Shown: positions 25,721 through 35,047, counted from the first letter of the stretch. The stretch is DNA of 64,000 nt from an uncultured Collinsella sp. (GCA_900549025.1 URMZ01000001.1:62001-126000), one strand, 5' to 3'. Notes: a model not told the origin generated them from the letters alone. Numbers and translations are program-made.

Positions 25721-26590
25721 TTACCCCGCCAGATACGCTTCCAACGCCGGCAAAGTCGCCTCCGCATCGCGGCGGCCGATCTGATAGATGCGCTCGAGCT
25801 CATCGGGCTCGCGGCACAGCGACGGCACTTTCACCGATTCGCTCGGACGCACCACAAAGATTTCGCCGGCAGCCTCGCGACGTGCCAGGTCATCGAGCGT
25901 GGCATTGTAAACCTCATGCCGATGCTCAAGCGCTGCGACAAACTCCGGGTAGTGACGGAACACGCGACGCAGCATGGGCATCACGCTGTTGGGCTGCTTC
26001 ACAAAGCCCGCCGGCTGCGTGAGTACCACGATATTGCGGTCATACCCCTGCGCAAACAGCCATGCACTGGGAATAGAATCAGCCACGCCACCATCCAGAT
26101 ACTTATGCCCGTCAATAGCAACGGGACGCGTCGCCACAGGAATCGCCGACGATGCCCGGATCCACTCGATATCGCGCTCGTCGCCATAGGGCAGGTCGTG
26201 GTAGACGGCCTTGCCCGTCTCGATATCGGTGCACACGCACGTAAACCGCATGGGACAGGCGCGATACGCCTCCAAGTCGATGGGATCGCGCTCGATGGGC
26301 ACCTCGTGATAGGCAAAATCGGCATTGAACATATCGCCGGTCCGCAGCCAGCTTGCTACACCCGCATAGCGCTTATCGGCACAATAGGCCTTGTTATAGC
26401 GAATGGCGCGGCCGATCTGGCGCGATTTAAAGTTGTAGCCAAACGCCGCGCCCGCCGAGACACCCACCATATGGTCGCAGGTCAAACCGTGCTCCATCCA
26501 AACGTCGAGCACGCCCGCCGTATACATACCGCGGTAGCCGCCTCCCTCGAGTGCAAGCCCCACCGTGCGCGTCATATTTGGCTGTGTCAT
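25721..26590 (-). CDS. patatin-like phospholipase/esterase
   Basis: Patatin-fold enzymes are Ser-Asp dyad lipid acyl hydrolases. The 289-residue protein shows the oxyanion loop LALEGGGYRGMYTAGVL, the nucleophile elbow GVSAGA (about residue 45) and the catalytic Asp in LDGGVADSIP (about residue 175). No signal peptide is seen, so it is cytosolic. The start at 26590 follows a GGAG site; longer readings include promoter-like DNA. It resembles bacterial YjjU-type proteins by length and motifs. Its promoter lies just upstream and the mRNA leader would be short. Confidence 0.88.
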   Translation of the reverse strand: MTQPNMTRTVGLALEGGGYRGMYTAGVLDVWMEHGLTCDHMVGVSAGAAFGYNFKSRQIGRAIRYNKAYCADKRYAGVASWLRTGDMFNADFAYHEVPIERDPIDLEAYRACPMRFTCVCTDIETGKAVYHDLPYGDERDIEWIRASSAIPVATRPVAIDGHKYLDGGVADSIPSAWLFAQGYDRNIVVLTQPAGFVKQPNSVMPMLRRVFRHYPEFVAALEHRHEVYNATLDDLARREAAGEIFVVRPSESVKVPSLCREPDELERIYQIGRRDAEATLPALEAYLAG

Positions 26591-26611
26591 GCGACCATCT
26601 CCGTTCCTGCG

Positions 26612-26640
26612 TTTAAAACCGGGACAAGTATACCCGTCAA
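26612..26640 (-). promoter_or_regulatory. candidate promoter of the patatin gene
   Basis: On the minus strand TTGACG and TTTAAA are separated by exactly 17 bp. Transcription would begin about 15 bp before the ATG. Confidence 0.5.
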
Positions 26641-26908
26641 CATATACCGCCCCAGTCGCATTTTTCATGCGCACCCAGGCGTTGCGGTTTGGCGAATAAT
26701 AGCCGCCCGCAGCATGTACACCCATATATAATTCTGCACTGTTGTTTATACTACTCAGCAGTTATCAACAGCGAACATTAGCCGGTAAATTAACCCAACA
26801 ACGCAGCAAGGCGGGGGCCTGGATACACGCAAAGCGCCGAACAACAACGCGTGTGCACAACGAGCTCGCCCGACGCAATTCGCCCGACCTCAGAAAGCCG
26901 CTTACGAC
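26641..26908. other. remainder of a 318-bp gap between divergent genes
   Basis: The gap between the patatin and the cyclic-di-GMP protein has AT-rich patches around 26730-26760 that may contain the promoter for the downstream gene, but no clear boxes, RNA or repeat could be supported. Confidence 0.4.
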
Positions 26909-29626
26909 ATGGATACTGTCAGCAATTACACCGAAACGCTCGAAAAGACCGTCCGCGACCTTCTCAAGCGTCAGGAGGATCTGATCAGGACCGCCTTTAC
27001 CGACCAGCTTACCGGGCTTGGCAACCGTGGCGGCTTTGCCCGCTCCCTCGAGGAGCTCTGGGAGCAGGACACCCCCGTTACCATGGCGTACGTCGATATC
27101 GACAACCTCAAGCACTGCAACGACGTCTTTGGGCATGACGAGGGCAACCGCTACATCTTGCAGGTAAGTCTCTATCTCAAGCTGTATATGAAAGTGGACG
27201 AGGCGGCGTTTCGCATAGGCGGCGACGAGTTTGCCATCCTATCTACGATTGCAACCGAGGACGACCTCGCCGAACGTCTGGAACGCTGCCGAACGGTCCT
27301 GCTCAAAAACAACGATTCCGAGATGCCCCGCTCGTTTAGCTATGGAGTGTCGTATGCCGACCCCGCCCTGGGCGAAGCCCCCAATCGCATGACGCTCGAT
27401 GCCGACCATCGCATGTACGACTACAAGCTACGTCATGCCATGCACCTTGATCGACGCAATATCACGCAAGTCCACGCCGACGACTTCGAAATAAGCGATC
27501 GCATTTTCGACGCCTTTTCGATGCTCAACGAAGGCCGCTATTTCTTTATCGAGAACTTGGACAAACATCGCACCCTTTGGTCACAAGGCGCCTTGCGCGA
27601 TCTTGGCCTTCCCTCGGAGCACATAGACAACTGTCGCGATTACTGGAAAACGCGCGTGCATCCCGATGACCTTGAGGCCTACATCAACGACATCGACCAA
27701 GTCTATAACGGCACCAAGCACCGTCGCGTCATGCAGTATCGTGTGCGCAATGCCGTCGGCGACTACGTCCTCTGCCGTGCTCGCGGGTTTCGCATCGACG
27801 GCGACGAAAATGTCCCCTCGCTCTATGTCGGCGAGCTCGTCAACCACTCACTTGCCGAAACCGTCGACGCCGCGACAGGCCTCGGCACCCAGCGCATGTT
27901 GGTCAATGCCATCGACGCCTGTCGTTGCGACCGTTGCGAGACGGGCCTTATAGCGGTGCGCGTTCGTGGCACGACAAAGCTCAACGAGCTTTACGGGGCC
28001 GAGGCTGTCGACAACATGCTCGCCGAATACGCAGGCCGCATGCTGTCGATCACCCGCGGCAGGAGCAGGGTCTACCGTTCACGTAGCGTCCAGTTCGTCG
28101 TGCTCAGCAACGACCTGGACCACGAGGCATTCGAGCAACTGACCCGCCACCTTAAAGAGGCCGTTTTCGCTCCTGTTCGAATCGCAGGCGACACCATTAC
28201 TCCCGTCTGTCTTGTCGTCCCGGCCTTTTACGAACACTTAACCCATCAGGCGACCGCCGTTTTAGGCGAACTCGACCGTCGCCTTCGCACGGCCGGCGGG
28301 CTTGTTCCCAACGGCAGCCTCCCCATACCCGAGGCTGAGCGCAAAAGCGCCATCGCCGAACGTATCGACTCGCTCACGGGCCTCTATCGACCCAGCGAGT
28401 TTATGCGGCGCGCCAACGCTTTTCTCGAGGCAAGGCGCGACGGTGCCTGGTGCATCGCCACGGTCGACATGGGCCACATGCGCCTGTTTAACGAATGGTA
28501 TGGACAGGCCGAAGGCGACCGCCTGCTTGCCGATGTGGGCACGGTCCTCAAGGACATCGAGAATGCCGACATGGGCGTCGCAGGGTACTGGGGCCAAGAT
28601 GACTTTTGCGTACTCATCCCCTTTAAGCACATCACCGTCCATCAAATCTACAACCGCGTTCGCGAGGCAGTAGCCAGGCATGATGACGGCGTAGGTTTTT
28701 GGCCGTCCATGGGCGTTTACCCCATCGATTCCAATGAGGAGATCACCATCGATGCGCAGGCAAAGGCCATGTTTACCAATCGGCGCGCAAAAAACGACTT
28801 TAAGGAGCGCATTGCCATTTTTTGCCCCGAGGAGTACAAGCGCGAAATCGTGTTCAACCGCACGCTGGCCGAATTCCAGTACGCGCTGTCAAATGGTCGC
28901 ATCACGTACTATCTTCAGCCCCAGGTCGATATGGAAACCGGCGAGATTATTGGCGCCGAAGCACTCACCCGCTGGATTGACAAGGACGGCTCTCTCATTT
29001 CGCCCGCAACGTTTATCCCCGCACTCGAGGAAAGCGGCTTTGTAGTGACGCTCGACAAATATGTTTGGCAGGGCGTCGCCATGTGGCTCCGCGAGCGCCT
29101 CAATCGAGGACTTCGCGTGGTTCCGATTTCCCTCAATGTGTCGCGCGTAGACATTCTTGCCTGCGATGTCGCCGAGCATATGGGGTCGCTCGCCGCCCAG
29201 TACAACCTGCCGCCCGAACTCATGCACATCGAGATCACCGAGACCGCCTATACCGGAGAGTCCGAGGCCGTGGATAAGCTGACCGCGGATCTGCACACCC
29301 GTGGCTTCTCGACCTACATGGACGATTTTGGCACCGGCCAGTCCACGCTCGCGATGCTCAAGAACGTCAACGTCGACGTCATCAAGCTCGACCGCACCTT
29401 TGTGCCCACCGACCGCGATCAAGGCCGCAGCGCGCAGATCGTGTCATCGATGCTCGAGATGGCGCAGTCGCTCCATCTACCCGTCGTGGTTGAAGGCGTC
29501 GAGACAAATGAGCAGGCAAACATGCTACGACAAATGGGCGCCCGCTACGCTCAGGGCTTCCTCTACTACCGTCCCATGCCGGCGAAGGATTTTGAGGCAT
29601 TGCTCGATGGTGGCAATAACAGCTGA
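26909..29626 (+). CDS. multidomain cyclic-di-GMP protein: GGDEF-PAS-GGDEF*-GGDEF*-EAL
   Basis: The 905-residue cytosolic protein has an active-looking diguanylate cyclase at residues 28-180 (RIGGDEF at 102-108, no RxxD inhibitory site just upstream). A PAS-like fold follows at about 190-300 (YWKTRVHPDDLEAY). Next come a degenerate GGDEF around 310-440 whose signature is lost (YRSRSVQFVV), a third around 475-625 reading GQDDF, and a full EAL phosphodiesterase at 640-895. The EAL domain keeps EALTRW, SLNVSR, IEITET, DDFGTGQSTL, KLDRTF and VVEGVE. It could both make and break cyclic-di-GMP. No membrane segment is seen. The next gene is a paralogue of its first half. Confidence 0.9.
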   Translation: MDTVSNYTETLEKTVRDLLKRQEDLIRTAFTDQLTGLGNRGGFARSLEELWEQDTPVTMAYVDIDNLKHCNDVFGHDEGNRYILQVSLYLKLYMKVDEAAFRIGGDEFAILSTIATEDDLAERLERCRTVLLKNNDSEMPRSFSYGVSYADPALGEAPNRMTLDADHRMYDYKLRHAMHLDRRNITQVHADDFEISDRIFDAFSMLNEGRYFFIENLDKHRTLWSQGALRDLGLPSEHIDNCRDYWKTRVHPDDLEAYINDIDQVYNGTKHRRVMQYRVRNAVGDYVLCRARGFRIDGDENVPSLYVGELVNHSLAETVDAATGLGTQRMLVNAIDACRCDRCETGLIAVRVRGTTKLNELYGAEAVDNMLAEYAGRMLSITRGRSRVYRSRSVQFVVLSNDLDHEAFEQLTRHLKEAVFAPVRIAGDTITPVCLVVPAFYEHLTHQATAVLGELDRRLRTAGGLVPNGSLPIPEAERKSAIAERIDSLTGLYRPSEFMRRANAFLEARRDGAWCIATVDMGHMRLFNEWYGQAEGDRLLADVGTVLKDIENADMGVAGYWGQDDFCVLIPFKHITVHQIYNRVREAVARHDDGVGFWPSMGVYPIDSNEEITIDAQAKAMFTNRRAKNDFKERIAIFCPEEYKREIVFNRTLAEFQYALSNGRITYYLQPQVDMETGEIIGAEALTRWIDKDGSLISPATFIPALEESGFVVTLDKYVWQGVAMWLRERLNRGLRVVPISLNVSRVDILACDVAEHMGSLAAQYNLPPELMHIEITETAYTGESEAVDKLTADLHTRGFSTYMDDFGTGQSTLAMLKNVNVDVIKLDRTFVPTDRDQGRSAQIVSSMLEMAQSLHLPVVVEGVETNEQANMLRQMGARYAQGFLYYRPMPAKDFEALLDGGNNS

Positions 29627-29685
29627 TACGCTCGCGCGCAAAACGCCACCGCCGAGCGGGGGAATTTGCCTCCATTAGCCAACTT

Positions 29686-29716
29686 ATATCCCCAATTCAA
29701 ACCGAATTGGGGATAT
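29686..29716. repeat. 13-bp perfect hairpin ATATCCCCAATTC
   Basis: ATATCCCCAATTC and GAATTGGGGATAT are separated by 5 nt, 38 bp before the start of the second cyclic-di-GMP gene. It may terminate the first gene or be a regulator site; the loop and stem recall the hairpin at 13807-13830. Confidence 0.6.
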
Positions 29717-29754
29717 GATACAAACCGCTGTTCCGTCCAAGGAGGGTATCCATC

Positions 29755-31284
29755 ATGAACGAGTCATATCGCCTGGGCGAGCAATCGATTATTGCCTATC
29801 TTCAGCGACTTGCGAATGGCATTTCGACCGCCGAACTCGATGTTGCCGCGCTGCCTGCTGAGCTACGCGCCGTTGGCGAGCAACTGCAAAAGACGCATGC
29901 CATCCTGCAACAAGAGCGCCGGCTGCTTGAGAGCAACGCCTATATCGACCCGCTCACCAACTTGGGCAACCGCAACGGATTTGACCGTCACGTCGAGCAA
30001 CTCTGGCACAAAGGCGACCCCTTCACCTGCGCCTATATTGACATCGACCATCTCAAACATTGCAATGATAGGTTTGGCCACGCCGAAGGCAATCGCTATA
30101 TTCTGGGTATCTGCCGCACGCTCTCCGAAACCATGGAGCACGATGAGATGCTGTTCCGTATCGGTGGAGACGAGTTTGTGCTTATCTCGCTCTCCACAAA
30201 CGAGACTGAACTCGAGCAGCGCTTGGAGCAGGTACGTGCCGGGCTGATCGAGGCGAGCTCAGGCGGCAAGGCGCCCATGATCGGCAGCTTTAGCTTTGGC
30301 TGCTCGCGCGTCGATCCACTTGCCGGCGACACGCGCCGCCAGATGACGATGGATGCCGATCGCAAGATGTATCGCTATAAGCTTATGCATCGTGTGCAGC
30401 AGCCGAAAGACAATGACGCGCCGCAACGCCCAATCGTCGATCAGCTTCCCTGCAACGACCGGGTGTTCCAAGCGATCTCCATGAGCTCCGAGACGCGCTA
30501 TCCGTTCATCCTTAACCTCGATACGGGCGAATCGCAATGGTCGGTTAACGCCGTGCGCGATTTTGACCTGCCTTCCCAGCACCCTTTTAACTCGGTCGAT
30601 ATGTGGCTTGTCCGCGTTCATCCCGAGGACCGCGACAACGTACGAGCCGAGCTCGATATGGTGATACACGGCACATGGCACTTCCACTACATGCAGTATC
30701 GCGTAATGGATGCCACCGGAGCGTACGCGCTTTGCGACTGCACGGGCTACCGCTTGGACGGCACCGATACCGAGCCTAACATGTACGTGGGCATTATCAT
30801 CAACCGAAGCTTGGCCGATACAACTGATTTCGTGACCGGCCTGGGCGATGTCCACGCGCTGGTCAACGCTATTGGAGAGATGCGCCGCGTGGCGCGCGAG
30901 GCAGGCTTTATTGCCATTAAGGTCGACGATATCGCCGAGGTCAATGCCCGCTTTGGATTCGATGCGGGCGACCGTGTGCTCGCCGAAAGCGCCGCCTGTC
31001 TCATGGATTGCTCGCGCGGCAAGGGTCGCCTGTTCCGCTCGACGGGGCCGACATTCGTGGCGCTTTTCGACGACTTTGATCCCGAAGAAACCGACTCGAT
31101 CGCAGACGAAATCGAGCGGTTCCTGGGTTCCCCCGTGCTCATCGGCTCGCTTGAATATCAGCCACCCATTCGCGTGGCCACGCTCCATCTGAACAGCGTT
31201 GACCGACAGCCCGTTTCCATTTTGAACGAGCTCAAAGCGTTGCTCGGGAAAGCCGTGCAGGTGCCAGGTACCAAACTGGATTAG
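29755..31284 (+). CDS. GGDEF-PAS-GGDEF* protein, paralogue of the upstream gene
   Basis: The 509-residue protein repeats the layout of the first half of its neighbour: a short N-terminal helical part (1-60, coiled-coil-like QLQKTHAILQQERRLLES), an intact diguanylate cyclase with GGDEF at 137-141, a PAS-like domain (MWLVRVHPEDRDNV) and a degenerate GGDEF (LFRSTGPTFVALF). The third GGDEF and the EAL domain are missing, so it should only make cyclic-di-GMP. Strong ribosome site CAAGGAGGGTATCC. The pair probably arose by tandem duplication. Confidence 0.9.
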   Translation: MNESYRLGEQSIIAYLQRLANGISTAELDVAALPAELRAVGEQLQKTHAILQQERRLLESNAYIDPLTNLGNRNGFDRHVEQLWHKGDPFTCAYIDIDHLKHCNDRFGHAEGNRYILGICRTLSETMEHDEMLFRIGGDEFVLISLSTNETELEQRLEQVRAGLIEASSGGKAPMIGSFSFGCSRVDPLAGDTRRQMTMDADRKMYRYKLMHRVQQPKDNDAPQRPIVDQLPCNDRVFQAISMSSETRYPFILNLDTGESQWSVNAVRDFDLPSQHPFNSVDMWLVRVHPEDRDNVRAELDMVIHGTWHFHYMQYRVMDATGAYALCDCTGYRLDGTDTEPNMYVGIIINRSLADTTDFVTGLGDVHALVNAIGEMRRVAREAGFIAIKVDDIAEVNARFGFDAGDRVLAESAACLMDCSRGKGRLFRSTGPTFVALFDDFDPEETDSIADEIERFLGSPVLIGSLEYQPPIRVATLHLNSVDRQPVSILNELKALLGKAVQVPGTKLD

Positions 31285-31358
31285 CACCGCGCCCGCGCCG
31301 CCTCCCCCATCGTGCGATAATCCTCTGCAGAAGCCACCAAAAGCAGAGGGAGTTTGTG

Positions 31359-31982
31359 ATGAAGGTTCTTTTGGTCAATGGCAGCCCCAAGGCAAACGGC
31401 AACACCGCCCGTGCACTCGCCGAGGTCGCCGAGCAGCTCAATGCAGAAGGCATTGATACCGAGGTGTTTCAGCTGGGCGCCAAGCCCATTCGCGATTGCA
31501 TCGGTTGCGGCCAGTGCGGCAAGCTTGGCGGTCGCTGCACCTTTGACGACGACGTGGTGAACGAGCTGATCGCTGCCGCCGAGCAGGCAGATGGCTTTGT
31601 CTTTGGCTCGCCCGTCTACTACGCGCACCCCAGCGGCCGCATCCTTTCGGCCCTCGATCGCGCCTTCTATGCCGGAAGCAAAGCCTTTGCACACAAGCCG
31701 GGCGCTGCCGTCGCCGTCGCCCGTCGCGGCGGTACGTCGACCACCTTCGATGTGCTCAACAAGTACTTCACCATCAACCAGATGCCTGTGGTTGCCTCCA
31801 CGTACTGGAACAACGTGTTTGGTCGCGTGCCCGGCGACGCCAATGGGGACGCCGAGGGCCTTGCCACCATGCGAAACATCGGCAAAAACATGGCCTGGCT
31901 CCTTCGCTGTATCGAGGCAGGACAGGCCGCCGGCATCAACGCACCCGAGGCAGATCGAGCAACGACCAACTTCATCAGGTAG
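31359..31982 (+). CDS. flavodoxin-fold NAD(P)H-dependent FMN reductase (iron-sulfur flavoprotein-like)
   Basis: The 207-residue protein starts with the FMN-phosphate loop LLVNGSPKANGNT, typical of NADPH-dependent FMN reductases. It has a CIGCGQCGKLGGRC cluster near residue 48, as in iron-sulfur flavoproteins or the related MdaB/WrbA-like group, and GSPVYYAHPSG for the flavin ring. It acts in the cytosol on quinones, flavins or other small electron acceptors. A GTG immediately before the ATG is an alternative start. A 7-bp stem (CCTCTGC/GCAGAGG, 31322-31350) encloses part of its ribosome binding site. Confidence 0.85.
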   Translation: MKVLLVNGSPKANGNTARALAEVAEQLNAEGIDTEVFQLGAKPIRDCIGCGQCGKLGGRCTFDDDVVNELIAAAEQADGFVFGSPVYYAHPSGRILSALDRAFYAGSKAFAHKPGAAVAVARRGGTSTTFDVLNKYFTINQMPVVASTYWNNVFGRVPGDANGDAEGLATMRNIGKNMAWLLRCIEAGQAAGINAPEADRATTNFIR

Positions 31983-31999
31983 AACGGCGGAACAAATAC

Positions 32000-32341
32000 A
32001 TGAACGTGCAGATTTTTGGCACCAAAAAGTCCTTCGATACCAAGAAGGCGCAGCGCTTTTTTAAGGAGCGCCGCATTAAGGTGCAGTTTATTGACCTTAA
32101 GGAAAAGGAGATGAGCAAGGGCGAGCTCACGAGCGTGATGCAGGCGGTCGGCGGCATCGACAAGCTGCTCAATCCCAAAACCAAGGACGAGGAGACGCTC
32201 GCGCTCATCCAGCACCTTACCCCCAGTCAGCGCTTCGACAAGCTGCTCGAGAACCAGCAGGTTCTAGCCGAGCCCATCGTGCGCAACGGCAAAAAGGCCA
32301 CCGTCGGTTATTGCCCCGATGTATGGGGAGCCTGGGAGTAG
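32000..32341 (+). CDS. ArsC/Spx-fold protein lacking the redox cysteine
   Basis: The 113-residue protein has the arsenate reductase (ArsC/Spx/YffB) fold: an N-terminal thioredoxin-like strand, FFKERRIKVQFIDLKEK, a helix with LLNPKTK, and the C-terminal PIVRNGKKATVGY. The loop that normally holds the active Cys reads GTKKSFDTKKA, with no Cys, so it cannot do the usual thiol chemistry at that place. A role as an Spx-like RNA polymerase partner or an unknown binding protein is possible. It starts 17 bp after the flavoprotein and is likely in the same mRNA. Confidence 0.82.
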   Translation: MNVQIFGTKKSFDTKKAQRFFKERRIKVQFIDLKEKEMSKGELTSVMQAVGGIDKLLNPKTKDEETLALIQHLTPSQRFDKLLENQQVLAEPIVRNGKKATVGYCPDVWGAWE

Positions 32342-32427
32342 CTTGTGTTATTTGCCGGCGCGTGGGTATAAGAGCAGGCGTTTGGCATAAGATTCAACTG
32401 TAAGCCATGTCTAACAAAGGAGGGCAC

Positions 32428-33558
32428 ATGCCCAACAAACCCGTGAAGATCATCATGCTTACCGGATACCTCGGTGCCGGCAAGACCACGCTGCTCAACC
32501 ACATCCTCGCTAACGACGGCGGCATCCGCGCCGCCGTGATCGTCAACGACATCGGCGAGATCAACGTCGACGCCAGCCTTATCGCCGACGGTGGCCTTTC
32601 CGAGACCGACGACCTCATCCCGCTCACCAACGGCTGCATCTGCTGCACGCTTTCGGACGACCTTGCCAACCAGCTGCAGGGCATCGCCGATTCGGGCAAC
32701 TTCGACTACATCATCATCGAGGCATCGGGTATTTGCGAGCCTATCCCCATCGCCTACACCATCTCGAGCTTCTGCGACGAGGCCAAGGTGGGCGGCGAGC
32801 CCAAGCTCGCGCTCGACAACATCGTGGCCGTGGTCGACTGCGCCCGCATGTACGACGAGTTCAACGGCGGTCGCGACCTGCTGGCAGAGGATATCGACGA
32901 GGACGACATCGAGAGCCTGCTCATCCAGCAGATCGAGTTCTGCTCCACGCTGATTCTCAACAAGACCGATACCGTGAGCCCTGAGCAGATCGCCGAGCTC
33001 AAGGCCATCGTGCGCAGCCTGCAGAAAGATGCCGTGATCGTCGAGGCCCAAAACGGCGAGGTCCCCATGGAGGAGCTGCTCGACACCGACCGCTTCGACT
33101 TTATGCGCGCCTACAATTCCGCCGCCTGGATCGATGCCATGGAGCATCCCGAGGAGCACGATGACCCTGAGGTGCTCGAGTACGACATCGAGACCTTTGT
33201 TTACTCGCGCCGCAAGCCGTTTGACCTGCAGAAGTTCACCGATTTTGTTGAGCAGGAGTGGCCCGACGAGGTCATTCGCGTCAAGGGTCCGTTGTGGCAG
33301 ACCGGCGATCCGGACATGTGCTACATGTTTGAGCAGGCTGGCCACCAGATGCGCCTGATGGAGAACGGCCTGTTTGTCGACTCGGCGCCCGAGGGCGAGA
33401 AGCAGAAGATCATCGACGAGAACCCCGAGATCATGCAGATTTGGGACGACGAGACGGGCGACCGCATGACGAGCCTGTGCATCATCGGCCGTCACATGGA
33501 CAAGGATGCGCTCATCGCCTCCCTCGATGCCTGCCTGACCGACTGGCACCGCGCCTAG
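32428..33558 (+). CDS. CobW/ZNG1-family GTPase (metal chaperone type)
   Basis: CobW-family G3E GTPases deliver zinc or cobalt to target enzymes. The 376-residue protein has Walker A GYLGAGKTTLLNH, VIVNDIGEINVD, the metal-binding NGCICCTL (CxCC), EASGICEP and the guanine-specific LNKTD, followed by a C-terminal CobW_C domain with RVKGPLWQ. The start at 32428 follows AAAGGAGGGCAC. The metal and client are unknown; no cobalamin gene is nearby, so a zinc-homeostasis role is more likely. I see no zinc-regulator (Zur) box that I can support. Confidence 0.9.
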   Translation: MPNKPVKIIMLTGYLGAGKTTLLNHILANDGGIRAAVIVNDIGEINVDASLIADGGLSETDDLIPLTNGCICCTLSDDLANQLQGIADSGNFDYIIIEASGICEPIPIAYTISSFCDEAKVGGEPKLALDNIVAVVDCARMYDEFNGGRDLLAEDIDEDDIESLLIQQIEFCSTLILNKTDTVSPEQIAELKAIVRSLQKDAVIVEAQNGEVPMEELLDTDRFDFMRAYNSAAWIDAMEHPEEHDDPEVLEYDIETFVYSRRKPFDLQKFTDFVEQEWPDEVIRVKGPLWQTGDPDMCYMFEQAGHQMRLMENGLFVDSAPEGEKQKIIDENPEIMQIWDDETGDRMTSLCIIGRHMDKDALIASLDACLTDWHRA

Positions 33559-33595
33559 GTTTATCCAAGCGGGTTTTTCCGCTACGTAACCGCCA

Positions 33596-33635
33596 AACCA
33601 CCACGAAGGTGCCTGTCCCCTTCGTGGTGGTTTTT
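33596..33635 (+). terminator. terminator after the CobW gene
   Basis: AACCACCACGAAGG and CCTTCGTGGTGG form a 12-bp-plus stem around GTGCCTGTCC and run into TTTTTC. The loop carries a GCCTGTCCC string seen in other gap repeats here. Confidence 0.9.
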
Positions 33636-33656
33636 CGTTCTGAGCCAAGGAGATTC

Positions 33657-34256
33657 ATGTTCAACATTGTGCTGTATGCGCCCGAGATTCCGGCCAATAC
33701 GGGCAATATCGGCCGTACCTGCGTGGTCACCGGCGCCCGTCTACATCTGGTGGAGCCACTGGGCTTTTCGCTCGACGACAAGACAGTACGTCGCGCCGGC
33801 CTGGGCTACTGGCAAAACTTGGACGTGACCACCTATGCCGGCTGGGAGGATTTCCTTGCACGCAATGGTCTCTCCCCTGCCGACGAACGCCTGCATCTGC
33901 TGACCAAAAAGGCACGCCGCACCTATGCGCAGAGTGCCTACCGCGATGGCGACTATTTGGTCTTTGGCAGCGAGAGCTCGGGCATTCCCGAGCCACTGCT
34001 TGCCGCGGCGCCCGAGCGTTGCGAGCGCATCCCGATGCTGCGCGATTGCGACTCACTCGATAACGCCGAAGCTTGGGAAGCTCACGAGGAATCGCTGGGG
34101 CATACCGAGGACAGCCACGAGGCCATCCTTCAACAGGATATCTGCGGCAACTTCGTCAACCCGGACGACTACCGCATCAGCGCACTTAACCTCTCCAACA
34201 GCGCCGCCATCGTCCTCTACGAGGCCCTGCGCCAGGCAGGCTTTCCGGGAATGTGA
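33657..34256 (+). CDS. trmL: tRNA (cytidine/uridine-2'-O)-methyltransferase TrmL
   Basis: TrmL methylates the 2'-OH of wobble nucleotide 34 in leucine tRNAs, using SAM and a knotted SPOUT fold. Motifs are PEIPANTGNIGRTC at the N terminus, RRAGLGYWQNLDV, FGSESSGIPE and LSNSAAIVLYEALRQ near the end. At 199 residues it is about 40 longer than the usual enzyme because of an acidic insert around residues 130-165 (WEAHEESLGHTEDSHEA) before the conserved NFVNPDDYRISALNLSN. The start follows CAAGGAGATTC; longer readings overlap the CobW gene and its terminator. Confidence 0.92.
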   Translation: MFNIVLYAPEIPANTGNIGRTCVVTGARLHLVEPLGFSLDDKTVRRAGLGYWQNLDVTTYAGWEDFLARNGLSPADERLHLLTKKARRTYAQSAYRDGDYLVFGSESSGIPEPLLAAAPERCERIPMLRDCDSLDNAEAWEAHEESLGHTEDSHEAILQQDICGNFVNPDDYRISALNLSNSAAIVLYEALRQAGFPGM

Positions 34257-34322
34257 CAAAGGGACAGTCTCGTTGTCATATCGGGCAATTGTCACATTGA
34301 CACCCTTCAAACGAAATTAGAG

Positions 34323-34363
34323 ATGCCCGCTATCGCAACGTAAGGCATCGCGATAGCGGGCAT
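34323..34363. terminator. 14-bp hairpin between convergent trmL and DUF4230 genes
   Basis: ATGCCCGCTATCGC and GCGATAGCGGGCAT are perfect inverted copies over a 13-nt loop. No long T-run; position between convergent genes suggests a shared terminator. Confidence 0.65.
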
Positions 34364-34399
34364 TCAGCTGAATCAGTAATTTGATTTCAAAGGTAGATA

Positions 34400-35047
34400 T
34401 TAATCTTCGAATTCGACATTGACCCTTACGTCTGGACCACAGAACGTCGACACCTGCTTTTTCACCAGTTTTACTGCACGTTCATCAGATTTTTCCAGCA
34501 TGCCACTTTCTTGAACCTTTTGCCTCTGGTCCTTATCAGCCTGCTGAAGCAATTTATTTAAATCGTCCGTACTGACCTGATTCCAATTAAGAAAACCATT
34601 GTCCTCAACGTACTTTTTAAGCGAGTTCGGATCCGTTGACAACGTCACGATCTCGGAATGCGGAAGCGTAACATTAACAGATTTTATTACCGACTCGTTG
34701 TTTTTCGAACGATGGACTTTGACCTTCAGGTTCTCATCGTCTACGTTCAGGCCGATATCCGCCTTGCCATCGATGGTCGCTACATATCGCTTAGTAGTAA
34801 ATGGGTTGTTAAAACCAAACGGATTCCCTGCGTCGTCAATATATAGAACCTGAGTAAAATCGTATTCGTAGGTAAGCAACTTCGTTACCGGCTTAATTTC
34901 TTCCCGAATCGAATCATCGCTTATAACGGTCTGATCGCGCGTCAACCACAGGTACACGCAGCCGCCGCAAGCTGCAATCAAGCCTAACGCCAATAGGGCG
35001 ACAATTATCTTCTGGCCAATTGTTTTAAACGGATTGGAAACGCTCAT
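34400..35047 (-). CDS. membrane-anchored DUF4230-like protein
   Basis: The 215-residue protein has one N-terminal membrane helix (about 12-34, IIVALLALGLIAACGG) followed by an extracellular domain. Its layout and the pattern IREEIKPVTKLLTYEYDFTQV fit DUF4230, a domain of unknown function; this assignment is from memory of the family. The DNA is visibly poorer in G+C than the flanking housekeeping genes, as is the next gene, suggesting acquisition. The start has a weak ribosome site. Confidence 0.7.
   Translation of the reverse strand: MSVSNPFKTIGQKIIVALLALGLIAACGGCVYLWLTRDQTVISDDSIREEIKPVTKLLTYEYDFTQVLYIDDAGNPFGFNNPFTTKRYVATIDGKADIGLNVDDENLKVKVHRSKNNESVIKSVNVTLPHSEIVTLSTDPNSLKKYVEDNGFLNWNQVSTDDLNKLLQQADKDQRQKVQESGMLEKSDERAVKLVKKQVSTFCGPDVRVNVEFED

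Noticed and set aside
28170..28195. tRNA-like GTTCGAATC string
   Set aside because: It lies inside the cyclic-di-GMP protein gene and no cloverleaf can be formed around it.
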